A DNA stretch of 64,000 nucleotides from Planctomycetota bacterium. GTDB taxonomy: Bacteria; Planctomycetota; B15-G4. The stretch covers positions 1 through 64,000 of the forward strand of contig JACKHP010000015.1 in the NCBI GenBank assembly GCA_020638905.1, written 5' to 3'. The notes under the pieces are model-generated. The model worked only from the letters and a program-made list of their open reading frames with translations. It was not told where the DNA came from and did no database searches. Positions 24,836 through 34,135 of the stretch are shown in pieces. The position numbers were made by a program, and so were the translations under genes. The stretch's first letter is position 1, and every line of letters starts with the position of its first letter.

Positions 24836-26170
24836 ATGAAGAGGTGGGCGAGCGGGTCGGCGGCCGTCGCGATCGCGGGTGTGCTGGCGGCCGCGCCTGT
24901 GACGGCGGGCGAGGCGTCCGATCCGCGGGTGGCCGGCCAGGTGCTCGTGGCCTGGGGCGACCAGTCCGGCGACCGCTTCGGAGCGGCGCTCGTCGCGCCG
25001 GGTGACGTCGATGGCGACGGACGCGCCGACCTGGCCGTGGGCGCGTCGGGACGCGACGGCGTCCAGCCGTCGGCGGGACGGGTCTCGCTCCTGTCGTCCG
25101 ACGGCGCGCTGCTGTGGCAGCTCGAAGGCGACGAGGCGTTCGCCCGGCTGGGTTCGGCGCTCGCGTCGGCGGGTGACGTCGACGGCGACGGGGTGCCCGA
25201 CGTGGCCGCGGGCGAGCCGTCCGGCGCGGGCGGCAAGGGACGCCTGTGCGTGCTCTCGGGCGTCGACGGCGCGCTGCTGCTGCAGGTCGACGGCGCGGCC
25301 CAGGGTGATCGCTTCGGAAGCTCGCTGGCCGGCGTGGGCGACGTCGATCGCGACGGCGTCCCCGATCTGCTGGTGGGTGCGCCCGACTCCGATGCGGGTG
25401 GCACGAACGCGGGGCGCGCGTGCGTGCTGTCGGGCGCCGACGGCTCCGAGCTCGCGGCATGGCAGGGAGAGACGTTCGACCTGTTCGGGCTCTCCGTCGC
25501 CGCGGCGGGCGACGTCGACCTCGACGGTGTCCCCGACGTGCTCGTCGGCGCGCCCTTCGACGATGGCGGCGCGTTCAACGGCGGGGCGTTGGTCGTCCTG
25601 CCGGGGCAGGGCGGCGACGCGCTCGGCACGCTGTTCGGCGCGGGCGTGGGCGACCAGCTCGGCACGTGGGTGGCGGGCGTCGGAGACGTCGACGGCGACG
25701 GCGTCCCCGACGCGGCGGCGGGCGCGCCGGGCGACGACGGGTCCGCGCTCGACGCGGGCGCGGTGCATGTGCGCGCCGGCGCCGGCGGCGCGCAACTGCT
25801 CGTCATCGCGGGCCAGGGCGAAGGCGAGGGACTGGGCGTGGTTTGCGGAGCGGGCGACCTCGACGGCGACGGACGCGCCGATCTGGCCGTCGGCGCGCCT
25901 TCGTCCGACGCCGCGGGCGACGACGCGGGCCGGGTGCGCCTCGTCTCCGCGAGCGGGGCCGAGCTGTGCGCCGCCGACGGCTTCGGCGTGCGCGCCTGGC
26001 TCGGGGCGGCGCTCACGGCCCTCGGTGACACCGACGGCGACGGACGCCCCGAGGTCGCGGCCGGTGCGCCGGTCCACGACGACGTGCTCTCCCGGCCGGG
26101 ACGGCTCGTCGTGCTGGGCTGCGTGCCCTTCGCGCCGGGCGCCGTGGCCGATCCGCCGCTCGCGCACTGA
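24836..26170 (+). CDS. Secreted FG-GAP seven-bladed beta-propeller protein
   Basis: 444 residues with a signal peptide (AVAIAGVLAAAPVTAG). The mature protein is almost entirely seven FG-GAP/integrin-alpha-like repeats of about 58 residues, each with FGxxL..GDVDGDGVPDxxVGAP; the DVDGDG loops bind calcium in known members. The seventh (GDTDGDGRPEVAAGAP) closes the propeller, and a short tail with one Cys (VVLGC) ends the protein. Unlike the large FG-GAP protein at 36.8 kb it lacks the shared C-terminal module. Such propellers serve in adhesion or as scaffolds on the outside. The ATG at 24836 has GGGGAG 8 bases before it. Monocistronic; a hairpin at 26197-26231 lies between it and the converging gene. 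Confidence 0.88.
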   Translation: MKRWASGSAAVAIAGVLAAAPVTAGEASDPRVAGQVLVAWGDQSGDRFGAALVAPGDVDGDGRADLAVGASGRDGVQPSAGRVSLLSSDGALLWQLEGDEAFARLGSALASAGDVDGDGVPDVAAGEPSGAGGKGRLCVLSGVDGALLLQVDGAAQGDRFGSSLAGVGDVDRDGVPDLLVGAPDSDAGGTNAGRACVLSGADGSELAAWQGETFDLFGLSVAAAGDVDLDGVPDVLVGAPFDDGGAFNGGALVVLPGQGGDALGTLFGAGVGDQLGTWVAGVGDVDGDGVPDAAAGAPGDDGSALDAGAVHVRAGAGGAQLLVIAGQGEGEGLGVVCGAGDLDGDGRADLAVGAPSSDAAGDDAGRVRLVSASGAELCAADGFGVRAWLGAALTALGDTDGDGRPEVAAGAPVHDDVLSRPGRLVVLGCVPFAPGAVADPPLAH

Positions 26171-26196
26171 GCCGCCGGCCGACGTCGCGCCCCGCG

Positions 26197-26231
26197 GTGC
26201 GGCGCGCCCGCCGTGGCGGCGCACGCCGCAC
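26197..26231. terminator. Bidirectional hairpin between converging genes
   Basis: Outer stem GTGCGGCG/CGCCGCAC (26197-26204 with 26224-26231) and inner stem CCGCC/GGCGG (26208-26219) in the 90-base gap between the FG-GAP stop and the minus-strand stop at 26261. Confidence 0.5.
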
Positions 26232-26260
26232 GGCGCGCGCGATCCGTGCGTCCGCCGCGC

Positions 26261-28441
26261 TCAGGTCGGCTTGGCGATGTCGATCGAGTAGTGCACCGAG
26301 TGGTCGGAGAGCGGCGCGGTGAGGCTGCTCACGTACGTGCGCTGGTCGGCCAGGGCGCGCGTGGCGAAGGCCTGCTGGAAGAATCCGGGATGGCCGCCGT
26401 CGCCGAGGCCGAAGTGCTTGGCGTCGATGAAGCCGAGCGGATCGTTCTCGTCGCCGAGGGTCGTGAGCAGCTTGAACACGTAGCGCAGGACGAGGCGCTT
26501 CTTGATCGCCAGGTTCTGCGCGGCGTTGCCGGCCGGGTCGACGATCGAGGGCCACAGGGGCGCGCTCCCGTCGAGGTCGAGGAGGCGCTTGGCGCGCTGG
26601 TCGAGCATCACGTCGCCCACCGGGTCGAAGTCGACCGAGCACATCGCCACCCGGATCGGCTCGCTCTTCGGCAGCAGGAAGACGTGCGTCTCGCCCAGGG
26701 CGCGCGGCTTGCCGTCGAAGTCGAACTGGTGCGCCCGCCATCGGCCGTTCACGCCCACGTGCACGAGCCACTCCTCGTCGCTCGAGAGGGCGTCCTCGAC
26801 GGCGCCGGTGAGGGCGCTCACGAAGCGGTCGACGATCTCGTCGACGAAGACGTCGATGAGCTTGTCGACCAGGCCCGCGGCGAAGCCGCCGAGGGTCTCG
26901 CCGAACGACTTCTCGAGCGAGTCGCGCACGTCCTTCTTGGCGTCGTCCTTCAGCTGCTGCTCGATCTCCTTGACGACGGCGGTGATCTCGTCGGGCTTGT
27001 CGCGCTTCTCGTGGCCGAGGTTGCCCTCGATGCGCTCGAGCTTGACGGTGATGCGGCGCATGTCCTGGCCGAGGTCGCCGACCGGGTCGTGCCAGCCGAG
27101 CGAGAGCGTGAAGCCGGCGGCCTGGGCCGTGGCCGGCAGCTTGCTCGTGGGCACCTTGACCCGCGCGAGCGTGGGGATGCGTCCCTTCTCGGGCGGGACG
27201 AGGGTGATCTCGGGCTCGAGCAGCACCGTGCCGGCCTCGGTGAACGCGCCGCTGTTCACGAAGACGAGCAGGCGCGGACGCAGCGTGATCGTGTCGTGCA
27301 GGAAGTCCGTCCCGTTCTTGTTCGTGCGCCCGATCGGGAAGGGCACGTCGTCGGTCTCGGGCAGCTCGGGCAGGTCGACCAGGAACTCGTAGTCGCGGTC
27401 GTTGATCGCGTCGTGGTCGATGTAGCCGCCGCGCTTGCAGGTGAAGAACGTGAACTGCGTGACCGGCACCGGTCCCTCGTTCTCGGGGAACTGGAAGCCC
27501 TCGAGACGCGCGGTGGCGATGGCCTTCAGTGGCGCGAGCATGGTCGCCATGCGTCCCGACGCGTCGGCGGTGGTGGCGCGCGTGCAGTCGTAGACCCAGC
27601 GTCCGACGGCCCACACGAACTGGCCCGGCATCGGCCAGCTCCAGTCGGCGCGGGTCATGGGTCCCGAGCGCGCGGTCTTCGGCTCGCCGTTGCGCGCGTC
27701 GTCGACGGCCGGCGGCACGAGCGCGCCCTGGTCCCAGCGCAGCTCGATCGTCCCCGTCTTCTGGATCACGCCTTCTTCGGGCTTCTTGGTCGCGTCGGTG
27801 GGCGGGTGCGGCGCGGGCGAGAGCACCTTGGCGAACTCGGGGTCGGGCTGGACCTCGAGCGTCCAGTCGTACCAGCGCTGCCACTGCCCGAAGGGGACGT
27901 CGATCGGCGACGCGTAGCTCGCGGTGCACAGGCCGGCCACCTCGACGAGCTGGCCGTCGTCGACGCGCACGTCCGAGGCGCCCTGCTTGACGGCCACGCG
28001 GTGCGGCATCGCGCGGCAGGCGCGCGGCAGCATGCGCTTGGCGAAGCGTCCGATGATCTTCTTCTCGATCAGGTCGAGGATCGACTCGGTCGTGTCGAGG
28101 ATCGCGACGATGAGCGCGACCACCGGCACGATGGCCAGGATCGCCGCCGGTCCCGTGGCGCCCAGGATGCCGGCCGCCGCCGCGAGCAGGATCGCCTCGA
28201 TGATCGGCTTCGCGGTCTTGACCACGTCGCGCGCGGTCTTCAGCACGTCGTGCAGCAGGCCCAGCGCGGCCACGTTCTGCGTGAGCAGGTCGATCGAGGC
28301 CTGGTCGAGGTCGCCGAACACCGCCGGGACGAAGCAGCCGCGCGCGGCGCCGTCGCCGTCGGGCGCCGTCGTCGCCGGACGCGGGTCGAGCCGCAGGAAC
28401 GGACGCTGCCGATCGCGCGCCTTCTTCGGCAGGTCGGTCAC
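26261..28441 (-). CDS. Large protein of the injection-system-like module, unknown function, 726 aa
   Basis: I do not recognise a family. There is no signal peptide. After a basic Pro-rich start, residues about 47-130 are amphipathic and hydrophobic helices (ILLAAAAGILGATG, LAIVPVVALIVAIL), enough to enter a membrane. The rest mixes beta-rich parts (FTFFTCKRGGYIDHD, ITLRPRLLVFVNSG) with a helical middle rich in Lys/Asp/Glu (EIEQQLKDDAKKDVRDSLEK, LVDKLIDVFVDEIVDRF). Its GTG start at 28441 overlaps the OmpA-like gene's stop (GTGA), so it is translated with it. With LysM and OmpA/peptidoglycan-binding neighbours it may be a cargo, possibly membrane-active, but this rests on context. Confidence 0.7.
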   Translation of the reverse strand: MTDLPKKARDRQRPFLRLDPRPATTAPDGDGAARGCFVPAVFGDLDQASIDLLTQNVAALGLLHDVLKTARDVVKTAKPIIEAILLAAAAGILGATGPAAILAIVPVVALIVAILDTTESILDLIEKKIIGRFAKRMLPRACRAMPHRVAVKQGASDVRVDDGQLVEVAGLCTASYASPIDVPFGQWQRWYDWTLEVQPDPEFAKVLSPAPHPPTDATKKPEEGVIQKTGTIELRWDQGALVPPAVDDARNGEPKTARSGPMTRADWSWPMPGQFVWAVGRWVYDCTRATTADASGRMATMLAPLKAIATARLEGFQFPENEGPVPVTQFTFFTCKRGGYIDHDAINDRDYEFLVDLPELPETDDVPFPIGRTNKNGTDFLHDTITLRPRLLVFVNSGAFTEAGTVLLEPEITLVPPEKGRIPTLARVKVPTSKLPATAQAAGFTLSLGWHDPVGDLGQDMRRITVKLERIEGNLGHEKRDKPDEITAVVKEIEQQLKDDAKKDVRDSLEKSFGETLGGFAAGLVDKLIDVFVDEIVDRFVSALTGAVEDALSSDEEWLVHVGVNGRWRAHQFDFDGKPRALGETHVFLLPKSEPIRVAMCSVDFDPVGDVMLDQRAKRLLDLDGSAPLWPSIVDPAGNAAQNLAIKKRLVLRYVFKLLTTLGDENDPLGFIDAKHFGLGDGGHPGFFQQAFATRALADQRTYVSSLTAPLSDHSVHYSIDIAKPT

Positions 28442-30213
28442 GGCGTCACCGCCGGCGGCGCGCCGCCCTCGTGCGCGACCTTGAGTCGCGCGCGCGTGTC
28501 GTCGTCGAGGTTGCCCGTGACCGTCGCGCCCTGCTGCTTCTGGAAGGCGCGCACGGCGCGGCGGCGCTCGTCGTCGGTCATCGTTCCGGGCGCGCGGCGT
28601 CCGAAGCCGAGGTTGTAGAGCCGCTGCTCCGACGCGAGCACGTCCTGCGACATGGGCACGAGCGCGCCGGCGTCGAGGGTCATGGACAGGAACTGCTCCT
28701 CGTGCTCGAAGCGATCGGTGTCGACGCCCGCGACCTCGTTGCCGGCGCCGGTCTGGTCGGCGGCGCCGGGGGGATTGGCGCCACCCGCGCCCGTGCCGCC
28801 CCCCGCGCCGGGCGCCGTCGCGCCGCCCGTCCCGCCGGACGACTGCGCGCCCGGTGCGCCAGGTGCGCCCGGTGCGGCGGCCGCGTCGCCGTCGGGCGGC
28901 GGCGTCTCGAGCCCGAACACGTCGACGGCGAGCGTCATCGTCGTCGTCTCGTGCAGCACCGGGATGACGAGCTCGCCCTTGTCGTCGGTGAAGCCGCGCA
29001 GCACCGGCGCCTGGGGCGTGTCGCCCGCGTGCACCACGAATGCCGCGCGCGCCAACGGCTCCGGATCCTTCTTGGCGCCGTCGCGGCGCAGGCGGATCGT
29101 CCACAGGCGCACGCCGGCCTCGCACGGCGAGTAGCGTGCGAACGCGTGGTAGAAGCGGCACGCCATCGTGTCGGTGGTCTTCTCGAACTCGCGCGCCTCG
29201 CCCTCGGCGCGCAGCAGGCGCTGCTTGCTGTCCGACCAGAAGCGCTGCTTGCAACCGGCGCTGCCCTCGCCGGTGGTGGGACAGGGCCAGTGCTTCGGAT
29301 CGATCAGCGTCTCGTGCGGGAAGCTGTAGACGAGCACGCGCCGGTCCTTCTCGTAGGCCGCGTCGCGCTCCTCCTTGATGAGCTTGTCGGTCTTGGCCTT
29401 CTCGAAGCGCTTCTCGTCCTCGGCCGAGACGAGCAGCACGGGATTGAACTCGCCGCAGCCCATGAGGTCGCCCTTGTGCGCGGCGTCCTTGCCGCGGGCC
29501 AGGAAGCCCTCCTTCGGGTCGAGCACGAGCGGCGGGCCGTCGGGCATGCGGCACAGCTCGTCCATGTACTCCTTGAAGAGCACCTTCCTGAACGCGGCGG
29601 TGTTGAGCGAGTCGGGCGGCTCGATGCCGCGCGCCTGCTTGTAGGCCTTGATCGCGTCGGCCGTCTGCTTCTTCGTCTCGGGCGTCTTCGCGCCGTCGAT
29701 CGGTCCCGTGTAGAACGGCACGCCGCCCACGAACGAGAGCATCGACTGGATCGACTTCGTGCCCCAGTCGTCGCCGCCGAACGGACCGCTCCAGAGCTTC
29801 TCCCACAGCGCGACGTCGCGCACGAGCACGCCGAAGACCGACTTCGCGCGGCGTCCGCTGAGCGTCTTGTTGTACTCGGGGTCGCCGCTGGGGTCGGTGT
29901 GCCCGAAGATCGCGATCGGGGGCAGGCGCTTCTGGCCCGTGGGATCGTGCGTCGCGAGGTGCCGCATCATCTTTCCGAAGGCCAGGAAGCGGCTGCGCGC
30001 GCGCGGCGAGACGAACGACGAATCGAAGTCGAAGCCGCGGTTGCTGAGGTTCATGCAGCCCGTCGTGACGAGCATCGGACGGATCGTGGCCACCGACTCG
30101 GTGCGCGACTCGTCCGGTACCGGCGCCACGAGCAGCGGCAGCTCGAAGCGTCCGGGATGCGTGGCGATCACGCCTTCCTCGGTCACGTCGATCATGAAGA
30201 TCGGGTTGGCCAT
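28438..30213 (-). CDS. OmpA-like and peptidoglycan-binding domain protein without signal peptide
   Basis: 591 residues. No signal peptide. Residues about 60-130 carry the OmpA-C peptidoglycan-binding pattern (FGHTDPSGDPEYN then LSGRRAKSV). A long unrecognised middle includes several Cys and a beta-sandwich-like part (FTDDKGELVIPVLHE). A Gly/Ala/Pro-rich low-complexity linker (about 447-490) leads to a C-terminal peptidoglycan-binding type 1 domain (LYNLGFGRRAPGTM, AVRAFQKQQG, GNLDDDTRARL). Cell-wall binding domains in a protein with no Sec signal fit cargo or accessory proteins delivered by a contractile machine. It lies between the LysM gene (18 bases upstream) and the 726-residue gene (4-base overlap). 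Confidence 0.8.
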   Translation of the reverse strand: MANPIFMIDVTEEGVIATHPGRFELPLLVAPVPDESRTESVATIRPMLVTTGCMNLSNRGFDFDSSFVSPRARSRFLAFGKMMRHLATHDPTGQKRLPPIAIFGHTDPSGDPEYNKTLSGRRAKSVFGVLVRDVALWEKLWSGPFGGDDWGTKSIQSMLSFVGGVPFYTGPIDGAKTPETKKQTADAIKAYKQARGIEPPDSLNTAAFRKVLFKEYMDELCRMPDGPPLVLDPKEGFLARGKDAAHKGDLMGCGEFNPVLLVSAEDEKRFEKAKTDKLIKEERDAAYEKDRRVLVYSFPHETLIDPKHWPCPTTGEGSAGCKQRFWSDSKQRLLRAEGEAREFEKTTDTMACRFYHAFARYSPCEAGVRLWTIRLRRDGAKKDPEPLARAAFVVHAGDTPQAPVLRGFTDDKGELVIPVLHETTTMTLAVDVFGLETPPPDGDAAAAPGAPGAPGAQSSGGTGGATAPGAGGGTGAGGANPPGAADQTGAGNEVAGVDTDRFEHEEQFLSMTLDAGALVPMSQDVLASEQRLYNLGFGRRAPGTMTDDERRRAVRAFQKQQGATVTGNLDDDTRARLKVAHEGGAPPAVTP

Positions 30214-30231
30214 CGGTCGGTTGCGGCGCGG

Positions 30232-30927
30232 CTAGGAGCCGTGCTCCTTGACGAGCGCCTTGCGGAACGCAGGCGAGGCGAGCCCGGTGGCGAGGTCGAT
30301 GTCCTCGTCCTTCACCGCGCCCGGTGCGACCTTCTTGTCCTTCTCGAACTCCTCGGCGCCCCAGCGGAACTGCTCTCTGTCGTCGCTCGCGTAGCCGGCG
30401 AAGTAGCCGAGGTTGTTGAGCCGCGCGCGCTGCCCCGCGAGCGTCTCGATCGGGTCGAGTCCGCCCACGACGAGGTCGGCCTTGATCGACTTGGCCTCCA
30501 CGCGCAGCTCCGCGCGCTCGAGACGCCGCTCGATGGGACGCTCGACGAGTCCGTCCTTGCCCGGCTTCAGCGGGACGGCGTCGTCGGCTCCGCCCGTCGC
30601 GAGCAGCACCTCGACGTCGGACTTCAGCGGCACGTCGTCGAGGTCGCGCACGCGCACGCGCAGGTGCAGCGGCTGGAACGCCGCCACGAAGGTGCTGCGC
30701 GCCGCCGTCGCGACGGCTTCCTTCTTGGCCACGCGGTCGGGGATCACGACCTCGTCGCCCGGTGCGAGCACGTGTCCGTCGCCGCGCAACGCGCGCAGGG
30801 CCGCGTTGGCCGGGTCGTCGAGGATCGTGCGGAAGTCGCCGAAGCCGTGGAGTGCGGCGATGCTCGAGAGGGTCTCGCCCGACTTCACCACGTGGGTCTG
30901 CGACACCGGAGGCGCCCCAGGGTGCAT
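30232..30927 (-). CDS. LysM-domain protein of type VI-like effector modules
   Basis: 231 residues. The start at 30927 is supported by GGAGG 6 bases upstream on the minus strand; an ATG five codons earlier is less likely. An N-terminal LysM domain (THVVKSGETLSSIAALHG ... LAPGDEVVIPD) is followed by a beta domain (LHLRVRVRDLDDVPLKSDV) and a region with a peptidoglycan-binding-like segment (GQRARLNNLGYFAGYASDD). This LysM / beta / 'GQxARLNNLGY' order is familiar from accessory proteins encoded beside VgrG and effector genes of type VI secretion systems. No signal peptide. First gene of the three-gene minus-strand unit and divergent from a fourth module gene. Confidence 0.82.
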   Translation of the reverse strand: MHPGAPPVSQTHVVKSGETLSSIAALHGFGDFRTILDDPANAALRALRGDGHVLAPGDEVVIPDRVAKKEAVATAARSTFVAAFQPLHLRVRVRDLDDVPLKSDVEVLLATGGADDAVPLKPGKDGLVERPIERRLERAELRVEAKSIKADLVVGGLDPIETLAGQRARLNNLGYFAGYASDDREQFRWGAEEFEKDKKVAPGAVKDEDIDLATGLASPAFRKALVKEHGS

Positions 30928-30968
30928 CGGGAGCCTCCGCACCCCGGACGCCGTCCCGCACGGCCGGC

Positions 30969-30976
30969 ATGATACC
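30969..30976 (-). promoter_or_regulatory. Putative -10 element GGTATCAT before the LysM gene
   Basis: GGTATCAT on the minus strand, 41 bases upstream of the LysM start, inside the 116-base divergent region shared with the gene at 31044. Same octamer and GCCGG flank as at 14169. Confidence 0.45.
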
Positions 30977-31043
30977 CTGCCGCACGCGTTCGCCAGTGCG
31001 GTCGCACGTGTGGCGACGATCCGCGGGTGCGAGGTCTCCTGGC

Positions 31044-31643
31044 ATGCGCCACGAGTGGATGGTCCGTTCGGGTTCGATCGAGTACGTCGTGGTGCGCGGG
31101 GCCGACGTGTTCCTCGACGAATCGCCGCGCGAGCTCTCGCCGTCGGCTGCTGCCGCGCGCCTGCCGCGCCTCGTCCTCCTGGGTGCCGGCCGCGGGCCGT
31201 CCGGCGGTTGGGAGGCCGCGGTCTCCATGCTGCGCCTCGACGGCCCGGCGTTGATGCCCGCCGACCAGCGCGACGCCCGTGCGCTCGCGCGGCGCCTCGG
31301 GCAGTCGTTCCTCGACCGGCGTCTCGTGGCGCTCGCCTTCGCCCGTCCGTGGGGGGCGCGCCTCGATCCCGCGGCGCTGACCACGATCGATCCGGCCCCC
31401 GAGGCCGCGGCGGCGCCGGTCCGGTCCGACCCCGAGGACGAACTCACGTGGGTCGAGATCGAGCTGCTCGACTCGCGCGGCAAGCCCGTCCCGCACGAGC
31501 CGTTCGAGCTCGTCTGCGCCGACGGCGAGCACCGCACGGGCAGCACCGACAGCAAGGGGCTGGCGCTCGTCGCGGACGTGGCCGCGGGCCAGTGCACGGT
31601 CACCTTCCCGGGACTCGACGGCCGCGAGTGGAAGCCGAAGTGA
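31044..31643 (+). CDS. Small protein with a VgrG-tail-like domain
   Basis: 199 residues, no signal peptide. The N-terminal ~125 residues are unrecognised. The last ~70 (DELTWVEIELLDSRGKPVPH ... STDSKGLALVADVAAGQCTVTFPGLDGREW, shown in parts) closely follow the carboxypeptidase-regulatory-like tail found at the C-terminus of many type VI VgrG spikes and associated cargo adaptors, with the pattern WxEIELxDxxGxPVPxE and TVTFPxLDGxEW. In such systems the tail docks effectors. It is divergently transcribed from the LysM/OmpA unit across a 116-base region, which suggests joint control. No gp27/gp5-like VgrG body is present in this gene or nearby. Confidence 0.75.
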   Translation: MRHEWMVRSGSIEYVVVRGADVFLDESPRELSPSAAAARLPRLVLLGAGRGPSGGWEAAVSMLRLDGPALMPADQRDARALARRLGQSFLDRRLVALAFARPWGARLDPAALTTIDPAPEAAAAPVRSDPEDELTWVEIELLDSRGKPVPHEPFELVCADGEHRTGSTDSKGLALVADVAAGQCTVTFPGLDGREWKPK

Positions 31644-31825
31644 TGCGGCGGCGGGCGCACGCCGCGGCGTTCCCCGAGCGCAGCGGTCCAGGACGCGCTC
31701 TCTCGGTGCCGAAGCCGAGACCGTAGCCGCTCGTCGAGCGTGCAACGCCGTCCCCACGCGGCCGTCGAAGGGGTGCGGACGCGCAGCGCTTGGTCCCGTC
31801 GGTCGGCGCGAGGCATGATGCGGAC

Positions 31826-34135
31826 ATGACACCCGGGAACGCGCACGAGGATCTTCCGCCGCCCGACGAGGGCTACGACGACGGCGACGACGACTGGCTC
31901 ATGCACGAGCCGGCGAGCGTGCAGGCCCGCGAGCCGCGGCCCGGCGCGCCCTCTGCGCCGCCCGCTCCCGGCGACGCGCCGGCCGGAGATCCGCGTGGTG
32001 CACCGCGCGGCGCGCGGCCCGGTCCCCCGCGCTCGGGCGATCTCTTCGCGGCGGCCCGAGCCGCGTCCACTCCCGGCGCGGCGTCCGCGGCGCCTCGCGC
32101 GCGCGTGCCCGAAGGCCCGCTCGACCTCGACGGCGGGTTGCGCCGCCTGGGATACGACGCGTTCCGTCCCGGGCAGCGCGAGGCGGTCGAGACGCTGCTG
32201 TCCGAGCGGCGATTGCTGCTCGTGGCGCCCACGGGCGGCGGCAAGTCGCTCATCTACCAGCTCCCGGGCTCGCTGCTGCCGGGCACGACGCTCGTCGTGT
32301 CGCCGCTCATCGCGCTCATGAACGACCAGGTCTCGGCGCTCACCGCGCGCGGGGTGGCGGCCACGTTCCTGGCCTCGACGCTCGACGCGGGCGAGATCCG
32401 CACGCGCATGGCGCAGATCGCGCGCGGCGAGTACGCGCTCGTGTACGTGGCGCCCGAGCGGCTCGTGCACCCGGGCTTCCGCGCGCTGCTGCGCGACCTC
32501 GACGTGCCGCTCATCGCGGTCGACGAGGCGCACTGCATCAGCGAGTGGGGGCACGACTTCCGTCCCGAGTACGGGGCCATCGGCGCGCTGCTCGACGAGG
32601 TCTCGGGCGCGCGCGTGCTGGCCTGCACGGCGACCGCGACGCCGGTGGTGCGCGACGAGATCCTCGAGAAGCTGCACCTGCCGGCCGGCACGACGCAGCT
32701 CGTGCGCGGCTTCGCGCGTCCGAACTTGGCGCTCGCGGTGCGCGAGGCGCCGTCGGCGAACGATCGGCGGCGCGCGGTCGACGCGGCGCTCGCCATGGCG
32801 CTCGAGACCGCCGTCGACCCGAAGGGCACGGCGATCATCTACTCGCCCACGCGGCGCGCCACCGAAGAGGAGGCCGATCGGCTCGTCGAGCGCGGCTGGC
32901 GCGCGGGCGGATACCACGCGGGCATGTCGGCCGACGAGCGCGAGCGCGTCCAGCGCGGGTTCATCGACGGCGAGCTCACGGTGGTCGTGGCGACGAACGC
33001 GTTCGGCATGGGCATCGACCGCGCCGACGTGCGCCTCGTCGTGCACCTCGCGCCGCCGTCGTCGATCGAGTCCTACTATCAAGAGGTGGGACGCGCGGGA
33101 CGCGACGGCGAGCCGGCCGACGGGCTGCTGCTCATGGGTCCCAACGACCTCGCGCTGCGCCGCAACCTGATCGAGCGCGACTCCGGCGACGTCGAGAACG
33201 ACGGCATCGGCAAGCACAAGTGGAACCTGTTCCTCGAGCTCATGCGCTGGGCCGAGGGCGGGAGCTGCCGGCACGACGCGATCCTGCGCTACTTCGGCGA
33301 CGAGGACGAGACGCTCGCCGGCTGCGGCCGCTGCGACGTGTGCCGCGCGGTCGACGAAGGCGAGGGCGACGCCGACGAGACCGCGCTCGTGGTGCGCAAG
33401 GCGCTCTCGGGCGTGGCGCGCGTCCACGGACGCTACGGCATGCAGCTCGCGGCCAAGCTGCTGCGCGGCGCGCCCGACGACCGGCTCGCGCGCTCGGGAC
33501 TCGTCGCCGTCTCGACCTACGGCGTGCTGCGCGAGCGCGACGAAGACTGGATCGTGCGTCTGCTGCGGCGGTGCGTCACCGCGGGCTGGGTCGACTTCCG
33601 CGGCGGCGACCGTCCGGTGGTCGTGCTCACCGAAGAGGGCAAGGACGTCATGTCCGGCAAGCGTCCGGCACGGCTGCTGCTGCCCAGCGAGCGCGTCGAG
33701 CGCGCGTCGCGCGACGACGGCGGACGTCGCGGCAAGCGCGGCCGGCGCAGCGCGTCCAGCGGCTTCGGCGGGGGAGGCGGCGGCTTCGGCGAAGCGCGCG
33801 CGTCCGGCGGCGGACGACGCAAGACGTCGGCGGCCGACACCGAGCTGGTCGACTTCGAGGCGCGCGAGCGCTTCGAGGCGCTGCGCCGACACCGGCTCGC
33901 ACTGGCCAAGGCGCAGTCCGTCCCGCCGTACGTCGTGGCGAGCGACCGCACGCTGCGCGACATGGCGAACCGCTTCCCGACCAGCCTGCACGAGCTCGAG
34001 CAGGTGCACGGCATCGGTCCCAGCAAGGCCGAGCGCTACGGACAGGGCTTCCTCGACGTGCTCGCCGGACGCGAACCGGTGATCGAAGACGGCGACGCGG
34101 GCGACGCCGGCGGAGACGACGCTCCGGCGGAGTGA
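31826..34135 (+). CDS. recQ: ATP-dependent DNA helicase RecQ
   Basis: 769 residues. A ~100-residue disordered Pro/Ala/Gly-rich N-terminal extension precedes the helicase core: RecQ motif 0 (LGYDAFRPGQREAV), Walker A APTGGGKSL, DEAH box VDEAHCISEWGHDFRPEY, motif IV-VI region (YHAGMSADER, ATNAFGMGIDRADVR, QEVGRAGRDG). The zinc-binding cysteines are in SCRHDAILRYFGDE and GCGRCDVC. A winged-helix RQC region follows, then a Gly/Arg-rich linker and a C-terminal HRDC domain (RHRLALAKAQSVPPYVVASD ... VHGIGPSKAERYG). It is a 3'-5' DNA helicase in recombination and replication repair, cytoplasmic. The ATG at 31826 is chosen over an upstream GTG at 31790. Monocistronic. Confidence 0.96.
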   Translation: MTPGNAHEDLPPPDEGYDDGDDDWLMHEPASVQAREPRPGAPSAPPAPGDAPAGDPRGAPRGARPGPPRSGDLFAAARAASTPGAASAAPRARVPEGPLDLDGGLRRLGYDAFRPGQREAVETLLSERRLLLVAPTGGGKSLIYQLPGSLLPGTTLVVSPLIALMNDQVSALTARGVAATFLASTLDAGEIRTRMAQIARGEYALVYVAPERLVHPGFRALLRDLDVPLIAVDEAHCISEWGHDFRPEYGAIGALLDEVSGARVLACTATATPVVRDEILEKLHLPAGTTQLVRGFARPNLALAVREAPSANDRRRAVDAALAMALETAVDPKGTAIIYSPTRRATEEEADRLVERGWRAGGYHAGMSADERERVQRGFIDGELTVVVATNAFGMGIDRADVRLVVHLAPPSSIESYYQEVGRAGRDGEPADGLLLMGPNDLALRRNLIERDSGDVENDGIGKHKWNLFLELMRWAEGGSCRHDAILRYFGDEDETLAGCGRCDVCRAVDEGEGDADETALVVRKALSGVARVHGRYGMQLAAKLLRGAPDDRLARSGLVAVSTYGVLRERDEDWIVRLLRRCVTAGWVDFRGGDRPVVVLTEEGKDVMSGKRPARLLLPSERVERASRDDGGRRGKRGRRSASSGFGGGGGGFGEARASGGGRRKTSAADTELVDFEARERFEALRRHRLALAKAQSVPPYVVASDRTLRDMANRFPTSLHELEQVHGIGPSKAERYGQGFLDVLAGREPVIEDGDAGDAGGDDAPAE

